12,564 nt of DNA. Origin: Acidobacteriaceae bacterium (GTDB taxonomy: Bacteria > Acidobacteriota > Terriglobia > Terriglobales > Acidobacteriaceae). The stretch covers positions 1 to 12,564 of the forward strand of contig PMHC01000162.1 of the NCBI GenBank assembly GCA_003156495.1, given 5' to 3'. Below the pieces are notes generated by a model. That model ran no database searches, was not told the origin of the DNA, and saw nothing but the letters and a program-made list of their open reading frames with translations. Below are positions 1 through 9,100 of this stretch, piece by piece (the first letter of the stretch is position 1; every line of letters begins with the position of its first letter). The position numbers and the translations under genes were made by a program.

Positions 1-229
1 CGGCCACCTGCTGGGCGGCGCTGGCGGTCTTGAGGCCGGCATTACCATACTCGCGCTGCTCAACCAGCAACTGCCGCCGACCATCAACCTCGATAACGTC
101 GATCCGACCTGCCGGTTGGACTACGTGCCCAACAAGCCCATCGCGCACGCCTTCGACATTGCCCTGTCGAACTCCTTCGGCTTCGGCGGCATCAACGCCT
201 CGCTGCTCATGCGCCGTTGGACGGAGTAG
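1..229 (+). CDS. fabF: 3-oxoacyl-[ACP] synthase II (FabF-type KAS), C-terminal end only
   Basis: This is the 3' end of a beta-ketoacyl-ACP synthase gene; the reading frame is open from base 2 to the TAG at 227-229 and the start lies left of the window. FabF condenses malonyl-ACP with acyl-ACP in cytosolic type II fatty acid elongation. The visible 75 residues carry the C-terminal KAS signatures: GHLLGGAGGLEAG with the second active-site His, then PPTINLDN, then NSFGFGGINASL with the Gly-rich loop that holds the gating Phe. Length and end point match FabF, whose Gly-rich loop normally sits about 15 residues before the stop. The usual GFGGTN reads GFGGIN here. The catalytic Cys lies outside the window, so activity cannot be judged. 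A KAS of a secondary-metabolite type II system is possible, but the housekeeping setting and the FabF-like PPTINLDN favour fatty acid synthesis. Confidence 0.88.
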   Translation, partial: GHLLGGAGGLEAGITILALLNQQLPPTINLDNVDPTCRLDYVPNKPIAHAFDIALSNSFGFGGINASLLMRRWTE

Positions 230-274
230 TTTTTTTCGTAGATACTTTTCACCAAGCAAACTTTTTTACCAGCC

Positions 275-307
275 AAAAGACCCGCCATGAAGGCGGGCCT
301 TTTGTTT
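275..307. terminator. Bidirectional intrinsic terminator between fabF and tsaD
   Basis: A 6-bp GC stem (CCCGCC at 281-286, GGCGGG at 292-297) closes a 5-nt ATGAA loop. AAAAG lies outside the left arm (275-279) and CTTTTGTTT outside the right arm (299-307), so the stem can extend past one A-C mismatch. On the + strand the stem is followed by a T-rich run and would end fabF, 46 bp after its stop. On the - strand the A-rich left flank becomes the U-tract, so it can also end transcripts leaving tsaD. The position between two convergent genes fits that dual role. Confidence 0.8.
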
Positions 308-421
308 ATGGATCAAATTTTCTGCCAGTGCAGAGCGATTCTTCCGGCGGTGTAGAACGGCTTTGAAAGGGCACGGCTTCACTCGATCCGTAACCGCATA
401 AATCTGTGCCAGCGGGGGTGC

Positions 422-447
422 CCCCGGTCTCGATTTTGAGACCGGGG
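422..447. repeat. Strong intergenic palindrome (REP-like hairpin) downstream of tsaD
   Basis: CCCCGGTCTC (422-431) and GAGACCGGGG (438-447) form a perfect 10-bp stem around a 6-nt GATTTT loop. The G-run GGGGG followed by TG and CCCCC just to its left (about 414-425) could compete by pairing with the left arm. Read from the - strand, the hairpin begins 21 nt after the tsaD stop but no U-tract follows, so it is not a canonical intrinsic terminator. It may protect mRNA ends or be one copy of a dispersed intergenic palindrome family, of a style I associate with Acidobacteriota. Only one copy is present here, so repeat status is inferred. Confidence 0.6.
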
Positions 448-468
448 AACCACAACGCGAAGGTCTGT

Positions 469-1665
469 TTACACTAGCGCCAGCGATGGATCGGAGGTCA
501 GCTCCGGCGGGGCAAAGTCGCGCGCCAGCAGGCGCGGCCAGGCGGCGGCGGCCACCATGGCGGCGTTGTCGGTAGAAAGCGCCAGCGTGGGAAAGGCGAC
601 GCGCAGCCCGCGTTTGCCAGCCTCGGCCGTAAAGCGCGCGCGCAGCTCGCGGTTGGCCGCCACTCCGCCGGTAACCAGAATGCGCGTCGCACCCAGAGCT
701 TCGGCGGCGGCAAAGCTCTTCTTCAGCAAATCGCCGACAACGGCGCGCTGAAAGCTGGCAATCAGGTCCAGCGTCGGCTGCGGGCAAAGGGCGAGCGCCT
801 CTTCGCGGTTTTGCGGCCGCCCGGCTCCCGCCAGCACGCGAATCGCGCGCTCCCGAGCCTCTTCGCGCATCTCGTGCAGTTCCACGTAGCGCAGCACGGC
901 GGTCTTGATCCCCGAAAACGAAAAAAGAAAACGCGGATTGAGCTGGGCGATCGGCGCGGTTTTAGCCTCTTTGGTGCGCGGCGGCTTGCCGCCCAAATGC
1001 AGCTTGGTTTTTACCTGCGCAAAAGCAAAAGGCACGGCGCGCGAGTTGCCATACGGAGCCAGCGTATCGATCCACGGTCCGCCGGGATAGCCCAGCCCCA
1101 GCAGCTTGGCCACTTTGTCGTAAGCCTCGCCGGCCGCGTCGTCCACCGTGCGCCCCACCAGCGTGTAATGCCATGTGCCCTGCATGGGCCGCGCCCGGTA
1201 AAGATGCGTGTGTCCACCGGAAACAACCAGCGCCAGTGACGGCGTTTCATCGGCGCTGGTAGCGCCAGACTCGCGCTCACCCGATTCGCGCTCGTTAAGC
1301 AGCACGGCGTGGATGTGACCTTCGAGATGGTTGACGGCGATCAGCGGCAATCCGCAAGCGTAGGCCAGCGCCTTGGCAAAGCTGAGGCCGACCAGCAGCG
1401 CGCCCGCCAGCCCTGGGCCGGAGGTGACGGCGATGGCGTCGAGATCGGCGAAGTTCAGGTGCGCCTCGGCCAGCGCGGCGCGCACCACGGGAACGACGGC
1501 GCGCAGATGCTCGCGGCTAGCCAGCTCCGGCACCACGCCGCCGTAGCGCGCGTGCGTAGGGATCTGCGAGGCGACAGCCGAGGCCAGCGTACGCTCGCCG
1601 CCTTCGACGATGGCCGCGGCGGTTTCGTCGCAAGAGGATTCGATGCCGAGAATCAGACCGGGCAT
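469..1665 (-). CDS. tsaD: tRNA N6-adenosine threonylcarbamoyltransferase TsaD
   Basis: TsaD transfers the threonylcarbamoyl group from TsaC-made threonylcarbamoyl-AMP to A37 of ANN-decoding tRNAs, working in the cytosol with TsaB and TsaE. The Kae1/ASKHA fold is plain: LGIESSCDET at the N terminus, NHLEGHIHA with the two metal-binding His (H113, H117), VSGGHTH (148-154), DDAAGEAYDKVAKLLGLGYP (175-194), FSFSGIKTAV, VTGGVAANRELR (331-342) and STDNAAM with the metal-site Asp (D366). It is 398 residues, longer than the usual 335-350. The surplus sits in insertions near residues 122-142 (including a doubled ERESG), 216-245 and 270-295; all catalytic motifs are intact. The ATG at 1663-1665 is the natural start because IESSCDET lies at its usual distance; only a weak GGA precedes it. 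The gene is divergent from the CCA-adding enzyme gene and convergent with fabF, so it is probably transcribed alone. Confidence 0.97.
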   Translation of the reverse strand: MPGLILGIESSCDETAAAIVEGGERTLASAVASQIPTHARYGGVVPELASREHLRAVVPVVRAALAEAHLNFADLDAIAVTSGPGLAGALLVGLSFAKALAYACGLPLIAVNHLEGHIHAVLLNERESGERESGATSADETPSLALVVSGGHTHLYRARPMQGTWHYTLVGRTVDDAAGEAYDKVAKLLGLGYPGGPWIDTLAPYGNSRAVPFAFAQVKTKLHLGGKPPRTKEAKTAPIAQLNPRFLFSFSGIKTAVLRYVELHEMREEARERAIRVLAGAGRPQNREEALALCPQPTLDLIASFQRAVVGDLLKKSFAAAEALGATRILVTGGVAANRELRARFTAEAGKRGLRVAFPTLALSTDNAAMVAAAAWPRLLARDFAPPELTSDPSLALV

Positions 1666-1709
1666 AATTCCAGTTTAGTTGGCGCGGCGCGGAATGCGCA
1701 TGCGCGAGA

Positions 1710-1738
1710 ATAATAGTGAAGCAGACGATGGCGAACAA
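1710..1738 (-). promoter_or_regulatory. Possible sigma-70-type promoter for tsaD
   Basis: On the - strand, TATTAT (1715-1710, one mismatch to TATAAT) lies 17 nt downstream of TTGTTC (1738-1733, which matches only the TTG of the -35 consensus). A start near 1703 would give a leader of about 38 nt before the tsaD ATG at 1665. The elements overlap the first codons of the divergent gene, which is plausible for a 50-bp divergent gap. A 10-bp perfect palindrome, GCGCATGCGC (1696-1705), lies next to the predicted start. This is pattern matching only; the -35 box is weak. Confidence 0.3.
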
Positions 1739-3104
1739 TCGACAATGCGAGGCGGCGCTGCAGGTCATCGCGACGTTGCGCGCGCGCGGCTACGAGGCTT
1801 ATCTGGCTGGCGGATGCGTGCGCGATCTGCTGCTGGGCCGCGCGCCGGCCGACTACGACGTTGCCACCGTTGCCACGCCCGACGTGGTGCTCGATCTTTT
1901 TCCGCGCACCTTCGCCGTGGGCGCGCATTTTGGCGTGGTGCTGGTTGCGCCTGTTGGCGCTGATTTCGTGACCGAGGTCGCCACCTTCCGCTCCGATCTT
2001 GCCTACTCCGACGGACGCCATCCCGACGGCGTGCGCTACACGCAAAGCGCCGAAGAAGATGTGCTGCGGCGCGACTTCACCATCAACGGCCTGCTGCTCG
2101 ACCCGCTGCGTGGGGGCGGCGTTTTGGATGAATGTGCCGGCGATCCCAAGCGTTTGCGCAAGGCCGTGATTGATCGCGTCGGCGGACTGGCCGATCTCGA
2201 TGCCGGTCTTGTTCGGGCCATCGGCGAGCCGGAGCAGCGCTTCGCCGAAGATCACCTGCGCATGTTGCGCGGCGTACGCTTTGCGGCGCGCTTCGGCTTT
2301 GATCTGGAGTCGCAAACGCAACGCGCGATGCGCGCGCTGGCCTCCCGCATTCAGGCGGTAAGCCGCGAGCGCGTGCGCGACGAGTTGACCAAAATGCTTA
2401 CCGAAGGCCGTGCGCGGCGCGCCTTCGAGCTGCTCGACGAAACCGGATTGCTCCCTGAAGTGCTGCCCGAGATTGCGCGCATGAAGGGCGTTGAGCAGCC
2501 GCCGCAGTTTCATCCCGAGGGCGACGTGTGGGCGCATACGCTTGCGCTGCTCAATCAGTTGCCGCCGGATTGCTCGCCGACGCTGGCCTGGGCCGCGCTG
2601 CTGCACGATGTCGGCAAGCCGCCGACCTTTGAGCGCGCGCCAGATCGCATCCGCTTCAACGGTCATGCGGAACTCGGCGCGACGATGGCCGCAGAAATCT
2701 GCCGGCGCTTCCGCTTTTCAAATGACGAGTCGCGGCAGATCACGGCGCTGGTCGCCAACCACATGCGCTTTATGGATGCGATGCGCATGAAGGATTCGAC
2801 ACTGAAACGATTCTTCCGCCTGGAGCGCTTCGAAGAGCATCTCGCGCTGCACCGCATGGATTGCCTGGCCGCCAGCGGCAATTTGGAAAATTGGGAGTAT
2901 GCGCGCGAGCGTCTGCGGACGATGCCCGCCGAAGTGGTGCGCCCCAAACCGCTCATTACCGGCCGGGAGCTGATCGCGGCCGGCTACGCGCCTGGAGCGC
3001 GTTTCCGCGAAATGCTGCGCGTGGCCGAGGACGCGCAACTGGAAGGAACAGTCGCAACCGCGGAAGATGCGCTACGCTTGCTGCGATCGCGATTTTCTTT
3101 ATAG
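1716..3104 (+). CDS. CCA tRNA nucleotidyltransferase / poly(A) polymerase family protein with HD domain
   Basis: A class II nucleotidyltransferase that adds CCA, or part of it, to tRNA 3' ends, or adds A tails to RNA. Visible motifs in the 462 residues are GGCVRD (32-37), the metal-binding pair in DYDVAT (D46, D48), the third acidic residue in TEVATFR (E87), RRDFTINGLLLDP (118-130) and the nucleotide-recognition/neck segment EDHLRMLRGVRFAARFGF (178-195). The C-terminal half has an HD phosphohydrolase arrangement: H274, H297-D298 in LLHDVGKPP, H317 and H349. An HD domain suggests repair-type 2',3'-phosphatase or phosphodiesterase activity, as known for some bacterial CCA enzymes. CCA-adding, CC-adding, A-adding and poly(A) specificity cannot be separated by eye. 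The start could be GTG 1716 or ATG 1728 (Met5); neither has a strong Shine-Dalgarno sequence, and the conserved domain begins well inside both. Its stop lies 8 bp from the stop of the convergent PKS gene. Confidence 0.92.
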   Translation: MKQTMANNRQCEAALQVIATLRARGYEAYLAGGCVRDLLLGRAPADYDVATVATPDVVLDLFPRTFAVGAHFGVVLVAPVGADFVTEVATFRSDLAYSDGRHPDGVRYTQSAEEDVLRRDFTINGLLLDPLRGGGVLDECAGDPKRLRKAVIDRVGGLADLDAGLVRAIGEPEQRFAEDHLRMLRGVRFAARFGFDLESQTQRAMRALASRIQAVSRERVRDELTKMLTEGRARRAFELLDETGLLPEVLPEIARMKGVEQPPQFHPEGDVWAHTLALLNQLPPDCSPTLAWAALLHDVGKPPTFERAPDRIRFNGHAELGATMAAEICRRFRFSNDESRQITALVANHMRFMDAMRMKDSTLKRFFRLERFEEHLALHRMDCLAASGNLENWEYARERLRTMPAEVVRPKPLITGRELIAAGYAPGARFREMLRVAEDAQLEGTVATAEDALRLLRSRFSL

Positions 3105-3112
3105 CCCGCAAA

Positions 3113-6100
3113 CTATCGCGACAGAATTTTCGTAAGCGTCTTCGCGAAGGTTGTCACGTAGGGATCGAAGAGCATGTGCATGTGCTGCGTCGGCACGTCG
3201 ATCACATCGACGCCGCCTTGGGCCAGAGCGCCCCAGCCCAGCGTCGGGTCTTCTTCTCTGCCCAGCACTTCGGGGCCGCGATCGGTGGCGCGCACCTGCG
3301 TGATCTTGCCTGGAAAGGGCTTGAATGAGTAACGCTCGTACGCGCGCCAGTGCCCCTGTGAGACCCAGTAAAAGCGCAACGGCGCCGAAAGCGGGCGGCG
3401 CGCCAATTTGTAAAGATGCACGCCGGCCGGCAGCACCGCTTTTTCCATGAAAAGCGTCCAGTAGTATTCGCGCTTCTCCGAGAATTTTTTGCGCAGATAA
3501 TTTGCGCCGCCGGCGCGGACGTTACGCCAGAATCTGGCGAGCTTGGCGCGCGTACTGAATATCGTGCCGCTGCCGGGCAGATCGACGTCGAACATGACAA
3601 TGGCGGCGGGCGTCGCGTCCTGCTCGTAAAGCTGGCGCGCCATTTCGTATAGCACGAATCCGCCGTAAGAGGCCGCGCCCAGCAGATACGGTCCCTGCGG
3701 AAAGAAGGCGCGCATCTCTTTGATGTAAAGCGCGGCCATATCTTCGATGGTGAGATCGCGACGGTCCGGTTCAACCACCAGCGGCGACTGGAAGGCGTAG
3801 AAGGGCTGATCGGGACCGAGCGCGCGGGCGAGTTGTTCGTAGAAAAGGACGTCGCCGCCGACCGCGTGAACACAAAACAGCGGCGTGCGCGAGCCGTTGG
3901 GCTGGATGGGCACCAGCGTCGACCAGCTTTTTGGCGCGCTCGCTTCTGGAGCGCCGGTTTTGCGAACGACCTCGGCCAACTGGCGCGGAGTGCGGGCTTC
4001 AAAAAGCGTGGCCAGTTCGAGATCGACGTTGAAAGTTTTTTTGATTTTTGCAAAGAGCCGCACGCCGACCAATGAGTGTCCGCCAAGAGCGAAAAAGTCG
4101 TCGTCGGGACCAACCTGATCGACGCCGAGCAGCTCGCGCCACCAGGCGGCGAGCGTTGCTTCAATGTCTGCGCCGCTTTCGGCTGGCGCGGAAGCTGTAG
4201 CTTGTGACGTGAAAGCAGGAGTTTGCAGCGCCTGTATCGGCTGTGCAACTACGACCAGCGATTGCGGCGCATCAGTAGAGAGAATGCGCGTGAGAATGCG
4301 CAGGCCTTCGCACGGCTCAATGCCCGGACGCGCAACAATTTCGAGCGGCTCATCGGCGGCCGCGTCGCGCTGAACATCCTTGCCCTCCATCGCCTTTTCC
4401 GGGTCGGCGATGCGGCGCATGGCGAAGCCTTCAATTTCGGCGAGCACCGTGCCGTGCTCGTCGAAGATCGTAATGTCAAATGTTTCAACCTCGCCGTGGT
4501 GCGGCGCGTTTTTCCGCGTGCGGATGTGACTGTACAGGCGCGCGGGAAATGGATGGTAGACGCACATCCGACGGTATGAGATAGGTAGAAAAAGATCGTT
4601 GGAGTGTTCGTAATCCTCGGTCAAATAGAGCGCGGCGCCGGTCGCCATATCGAGCAGCGCCGGATGCTGGCGCAGCGTGGCAACGTCGGCGGAAAACTTT
4701 TCGTCGAGAAAAATTTCCGCCAGTCCTTCGCCTTTGCCAACGTGCAGGCGGTGCAGCGAGCGCCAGCGCGGGCCAAATAAAAACTGGCGTTCCTGCCGCG
4801 TGCGATGTTCGTCGTCAAAAACAATTTCGCTTTCATGGCAGCGGGCGGCAATAGCCTCGCGATCGACCGTGACCATTGGCGGCGTAGCGCAAGGCGCGAT
4901 GGTCCCCGTCGCGTGTTCGGTCCACGTTTCGCCGCGCGAGAAAACGAAAAAGCGGAATGAGCCCTTTGCCGCTTCCGATTCTCGTCGCAGTTCCACGCGC
5001 ACCTCTTTGGTTTCCGTGGGCGGCGTCATCATCGGCGCTAGAAAATAAACATTGCGAAATTCGATTGCGCCCTCGCGCGAACCGCGCGCAAAAGCCCCCG
5101 CCGCCATCTCCAGGTAGCCGGTGCCGGGAATGAGGGCGATGCCGTTTTGAAATTTGTGCTCGGCGAGAACCCAGCGGGTTTGCTGCGAAAAGCGACCAGC
5201 ATAAACGACAGCGCCGGAGGTATCGAGCAGCCGCTCTTCCAGCCACGGATGCGAAGAGGCGGCGCGCGCCGCCATCCCGATTCCGCTCCACGCGCCCCAG
5301 TTGACGGCAATCACCGCGCCGCCGCGACTGAGCGCAAAGGCGTCGAGAAATGCGTTGGCGGCCGCATAATCAATCTGACCCGCCGGCGGCCGAATGGAAC
5401 TGATGGAAGAAAATAGCACGAAGCAGGAAAGCGATTCGCCGCCGAGCGCTTCTTCCAGAGCCAGCGTTCCGCGCACTTTGGGAGCGAGCACGCATTCGGC
5501 GCGCTCGGCCGTCCGCAGCATCAGCGAGCCATCATCAAGCAGCCCCGCCATCTGGAAGAGGCCGTCGATTTTTCCGAAACGCTTGCGCGTGGCGTCAACG
5601 GCGGATTTCAACTGCTCTGAATCGGCCACATCGGCCTGAACGACGAGCAATCCATCGGCCAGCGAGCGGATTTCGATCAGCTCGCGAAGGCGTTCTTTTT
5701 CCGCTTCGGAAACTGTTGCGTCGCCGAGCGCCGATTCCCACTGCGCTTCAGGCGGAAGCTCCGAACGACCGACGAGCACGAGCCGCGCATGAAACTCTCG
5801 CGCCAGATGCGCGGCCACGGCGAGTCCTAAAGCGCCAGTTCCGCCAGCGATAAAATAAACGCCCTCGCGTACAAGGCGTTGATGCTCGATAGCGGCGTCA
5901 AATTGGTAAGGCTCCAGCGTTTCCACAAAACGCTTGCCGCCGCGCCAGGCGAAGGTCGAATTTTCAGCGGCGGCGTTCAACTCGGCGACAAGTTGCATCG
6001 CGCATTCGCCAGCATCTTCGCTGTCGAGATCGACGGCTTTGCAAGTGAATCCGGGCAGTTCCTTATGCAGCACGCGCGCGGGCCCCAGCAGCACGGCGCG

Positions 6101-9100
6101 CGCAGGATCGCGAACCGGCTCATCGGCGACGCGCTGCATGTGGTTCGAGACGAGAGAGATTTCGAATCCTTCAAGCGCCTGTGCCGCAAGCGCCTGCGCC
6201 AAATAAAGCGGACTATAAAAGCAGCGGCCAAGTGTTTCGTCGAGTGAATTTTTTGCGCCGCTTTTCGCGAGCGCCCACAGATGAATTATTTTTCGCGGCA
6301 GCTTGTCGGCTTTCACGAGATCGGCAACGAGCGCGTCGTAATCGGCGCGTACGGCGGGGCGCAGCGCGCAGCGGCCGTGCTTGAGCGGCTTGTAGCTGTT
6401 GCCCGCTTCGACGACAATGCAATCGCGCTTCGCGGTTTTAAGTTTGGCGGCGATGCGGTCGGCGACGCCTGATTCGTCGCGGAAGAGCAAGCAACTTTCT
6501 AGCGCGGCAGCGTTCTCGGCGGTCAGCGGCGCGGGCTTCCATGTGCGTCGGTAGAGCGAAATTCCGCTGTCAGTATTGGCCTGTGAATCGACCGTAGCAG
6601 GCGCAATCGATGCTGGCAAAATTTGGCGCGCATCAGTTTTGTCCGGCTCGATCCAGAATTTTTTGTGTTCAAAAGGATAGGTGGGCAGCGGAATACGCTG
6701 CACCGAATCGGGCGCGTGGCGTTTTGACCAATCGACTGTTGCGCCAAGCGTCCAGAGCTGGCCGAGTGCCTCCAGCGCGCAACGCAGCGCTGAAACCGAT
6801 TCGCGTGGATGCGGCAGCGACGGAAAGGCTTTGGTTTCGGGGCCGCCTTGCTGGCGGGCAAAAGTCGTCAGCACATTGCCCGGCCCGGCTTCGACAAAAA
6901 CGCGCTCGGGCGAGCGCAGCAGCTCGGCGAGATTGTCGCTGAAGCGCACCGTGGAGCGAATGTGCCGCGCCCAGTAAGCGGGATCGGTTGCTTCTTCGGC
7001 TTTGATCCACGTGCCGGTGAGATTTGAAAGGTAGGGAATGCGCGGCGCGTGAAGCGTAACTTTTCGCATCCGCTCTTCGAAGGCGCTCAGAATCGGTTCC
7101 ATCATCGACGAGTGGAAAGCGTGCGAGGTAAAGAGACGCCGCGCGGCGATGGATTTTTTCTGAAGCGATTCTTCGTAGGTCGCCACAGCCTCAATGGGAC
7201 CAGAAACCACGCTCATCGCGAGATTGTTGACGACCGCAAGAGACAGTCCGTCGGGCAATTCAATTTCGGCGGCAGGCAGCGGCACGGCAAGCATTGCACC
7301 GGCGGGCAGCTCGTAGATCATGCGTCCGCGCGCGGCCACCAGCGCCAGCGCCTCTTCAAGCGAGAAGACGCCGGCCAGGCAGGCGGCAACGTATTCGCCG
7401 ATGCTGTGCCCGGCCATTGCGGTTGGCGTGACGCCCTGCGCGATCCACCACTGGGCCAGCGCGTATTCAACGGCGAACAGCGCCGGCTGCGTAAGCCAGG
7501 TTTGATTCAGCTTTTCCGACGCTGCTTCTATTTCGTTTTCTGGCGACTCATTTTCTGGCGGATAAATCGCGGCGATCAGGTCGAGTCCCAATGGCTCGCG
7601 CAAACCGCGCGCGCAGCGGTCGAGCGCTTCGCGGAAAGCTGGTTCATGCTCATAAAGCTCGCGGCCCATCTGCACGTACTGCGAGCCCTGGCCGGAGAAA
7701 AGAAAAGCGACTTCAGGATGCGCGGCCACACCGGCGGCGATTTTGCCGCGATCGACGAACGTAAGTGCAGCAACAGACTCGCGTGCGTCTTCGACGACAA
7801 GCGCGCGGCGATGCGGAAAAGCCGCGCGGCCGCACTGGCTGGTAAAGGCAGCGTCGGCGAGATTCAATTCTGAATGCGCGCTCAAGTGCGCGGCCAGATT
7901 GGCGATGGCTCGCTCGGCGGCGGCGGCTGTTTTGGCCGAAGCGACAAGAAGCTGATAAGGCCACGGCTGGCGCGCAATTTGAACCGCGGGTGCTTCTTCC
8001 AGCACCACGTGCGCATTGGTGCCGCCGATGCCGAGCGCGGTGACGCCGGCGCGGCGCGGCGCAGGCCAGTCGGTGAGCTTGTCGTTCACGTAGAACGGAG
8101 AGCCGGCGAGCTCGATGTGCGGATTGAGATTTTTGAAATTCAGGCTGGGCGGAATTTGTGCGTGCTCAATCGCCAGCGCGGTTTTGATGAGTCCGGCAAC
8201 GCCGGCGGCCGAGTCAAGGTGGCCGAGGTTCGATTTAAGCGAACCGAGCGCCGTGTGTCCGCTTGCCCCGCGAAAAGCCTGCGTGAGCGCGCGCACTTCG
8301 ATTGGATCGCCGACGCGCGTTCCGGTGCCGTGCGCCTCAACGTAGCCGATGCTCTCCGGCGCTACGCCGGCAAAGTCTATCGCTTCGCCGATCACTTCGG
8401 CCTGGCCTTCGACGCTGGGCGCGAGAAATCCAACTTTGCGCGCGCCGTCGTTATTGATCGCCGAGCCAAGAATCACCGCGTAAATGTGGTCGTGATCGGC
8501 CAGCGCATCTTCGAGCCGGCGCAGAACCACAACGCCCAATCCGCTGGCAAAAACCGTGCCACTCGATTCCGCATCGAAAGAGCGGCAATGACCGTCGCGC
8601 GAAAGAATTTCGCCTTCCCGATAAACATAGCCCAGGCCATTCGGAATCTCGATGGTGACGCCGCCGGCCAGCGCCATGTCGCACTCAAAGTTGAGCAGGC
8701 TTTGGCAGGCCATGTGCGTGGCGACCAGCGAAGTGGAGCAGGCGGTTTGCACGTTGACGCTGGGGCCGCGCAGATCGAGCTGATAACTGACGCGCGTGGT
8801 CAGCACGTCTTTGTCATTGCCGGTTTGCTTGAGCTGAAAGAGTCCCGCCGAGACCAGTAGTTGCCGGTTGGCAAGCAGATTGTGGATCAGGTAAGTGTTC
8901 ATTCCCGATCCTGCAAATACGCCGATTGCGCCGGAGAATTGTTGCGGCGGATGCGCGGCGTCTTCCAGCGCCTCCCACGTGCACTCCAAAAAATGCCGGT
9001 GCTGCGGGTCCATGATGGCGGCGTCGCGCGGGCTGAAGCCGAAAAACGCCGCGTCGAAGAGCGGCACATCGTCAAGCGCCGAGGCGCGGCGTACGTAATC

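Larger units (their letters stand above)
230..468. other. Intergenic region between convergent fabF and tsaD
   Basis: About 240 bp lie between the fabF stop and the tsaD stop. The first 45 bp are T-rich, then comes the bidirectional terminator (275-307). I see no coding signal from 308 to about 408: the short open frames there lack recognisable protein character and are shadows or chance. The right half (409-468) holds a run of G and C followed by a perfect 10-bp inverted repeat. No tRNA, riboswitch or promoter is evident. Confidence 0.7.

Noticed and set aside
30..290. 86-codon + strand open frame at the left edge
   Set aside because: It overlaps the FabF C-terminal coding sequence in another frame and runs through the terminator stem; it is Ser/Pro/Arg-rich shadow sequence.
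266..787. 173-codon - strand open frame covering the tsaD 3' end and the intergenic region
   Set aside because: It is out of frame with tsaD over its conserved C terminus, crosses both hairpins, and has no recognisable domain.
1709..1714. AATAAT as a -10 box for the cca-type gene
   Set aside because: It ends 1 bp before the GTG start and has no -35 match 17 bp upstream (GC-only sequence); the real promoter may lie within tsaD.
1653..2666. 337-codon - strand open frame overlapping the start of tsaD and the cca-type gene
   Set aside because: It is antisense to a clearly conserved nucleotidyltransferase, and its sequence is Arg/Gln/His-rich shadow translation.
3087..3121. Inverted repeat TCGCGAT/ATCGCGA as a terminator for the convergent genes
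   Set aside because: The stem is only 7 bp, the loop is 21 nt, and neither strand has a proper U-tract; I do not list it as a terminator.
6000..6560. Possible methyltransferase or extra domain between AT and the KR catalytic half (residues about 905-1125)
   Set aside because: No SAM-binding motif is visible; content such as KIIHLWAL and the LGPARVLHKELP segment match the KR structural subdomain.
7049..8860. Two long adjacent + strand open frames (274 and 328 codons) antisense to the PKS
   Set aside because: They lie entirely opposite the KS and AT coding sequence, show no recognisable domains and are rich in Arg/Ala, as expected from GC-rich antisense frames.
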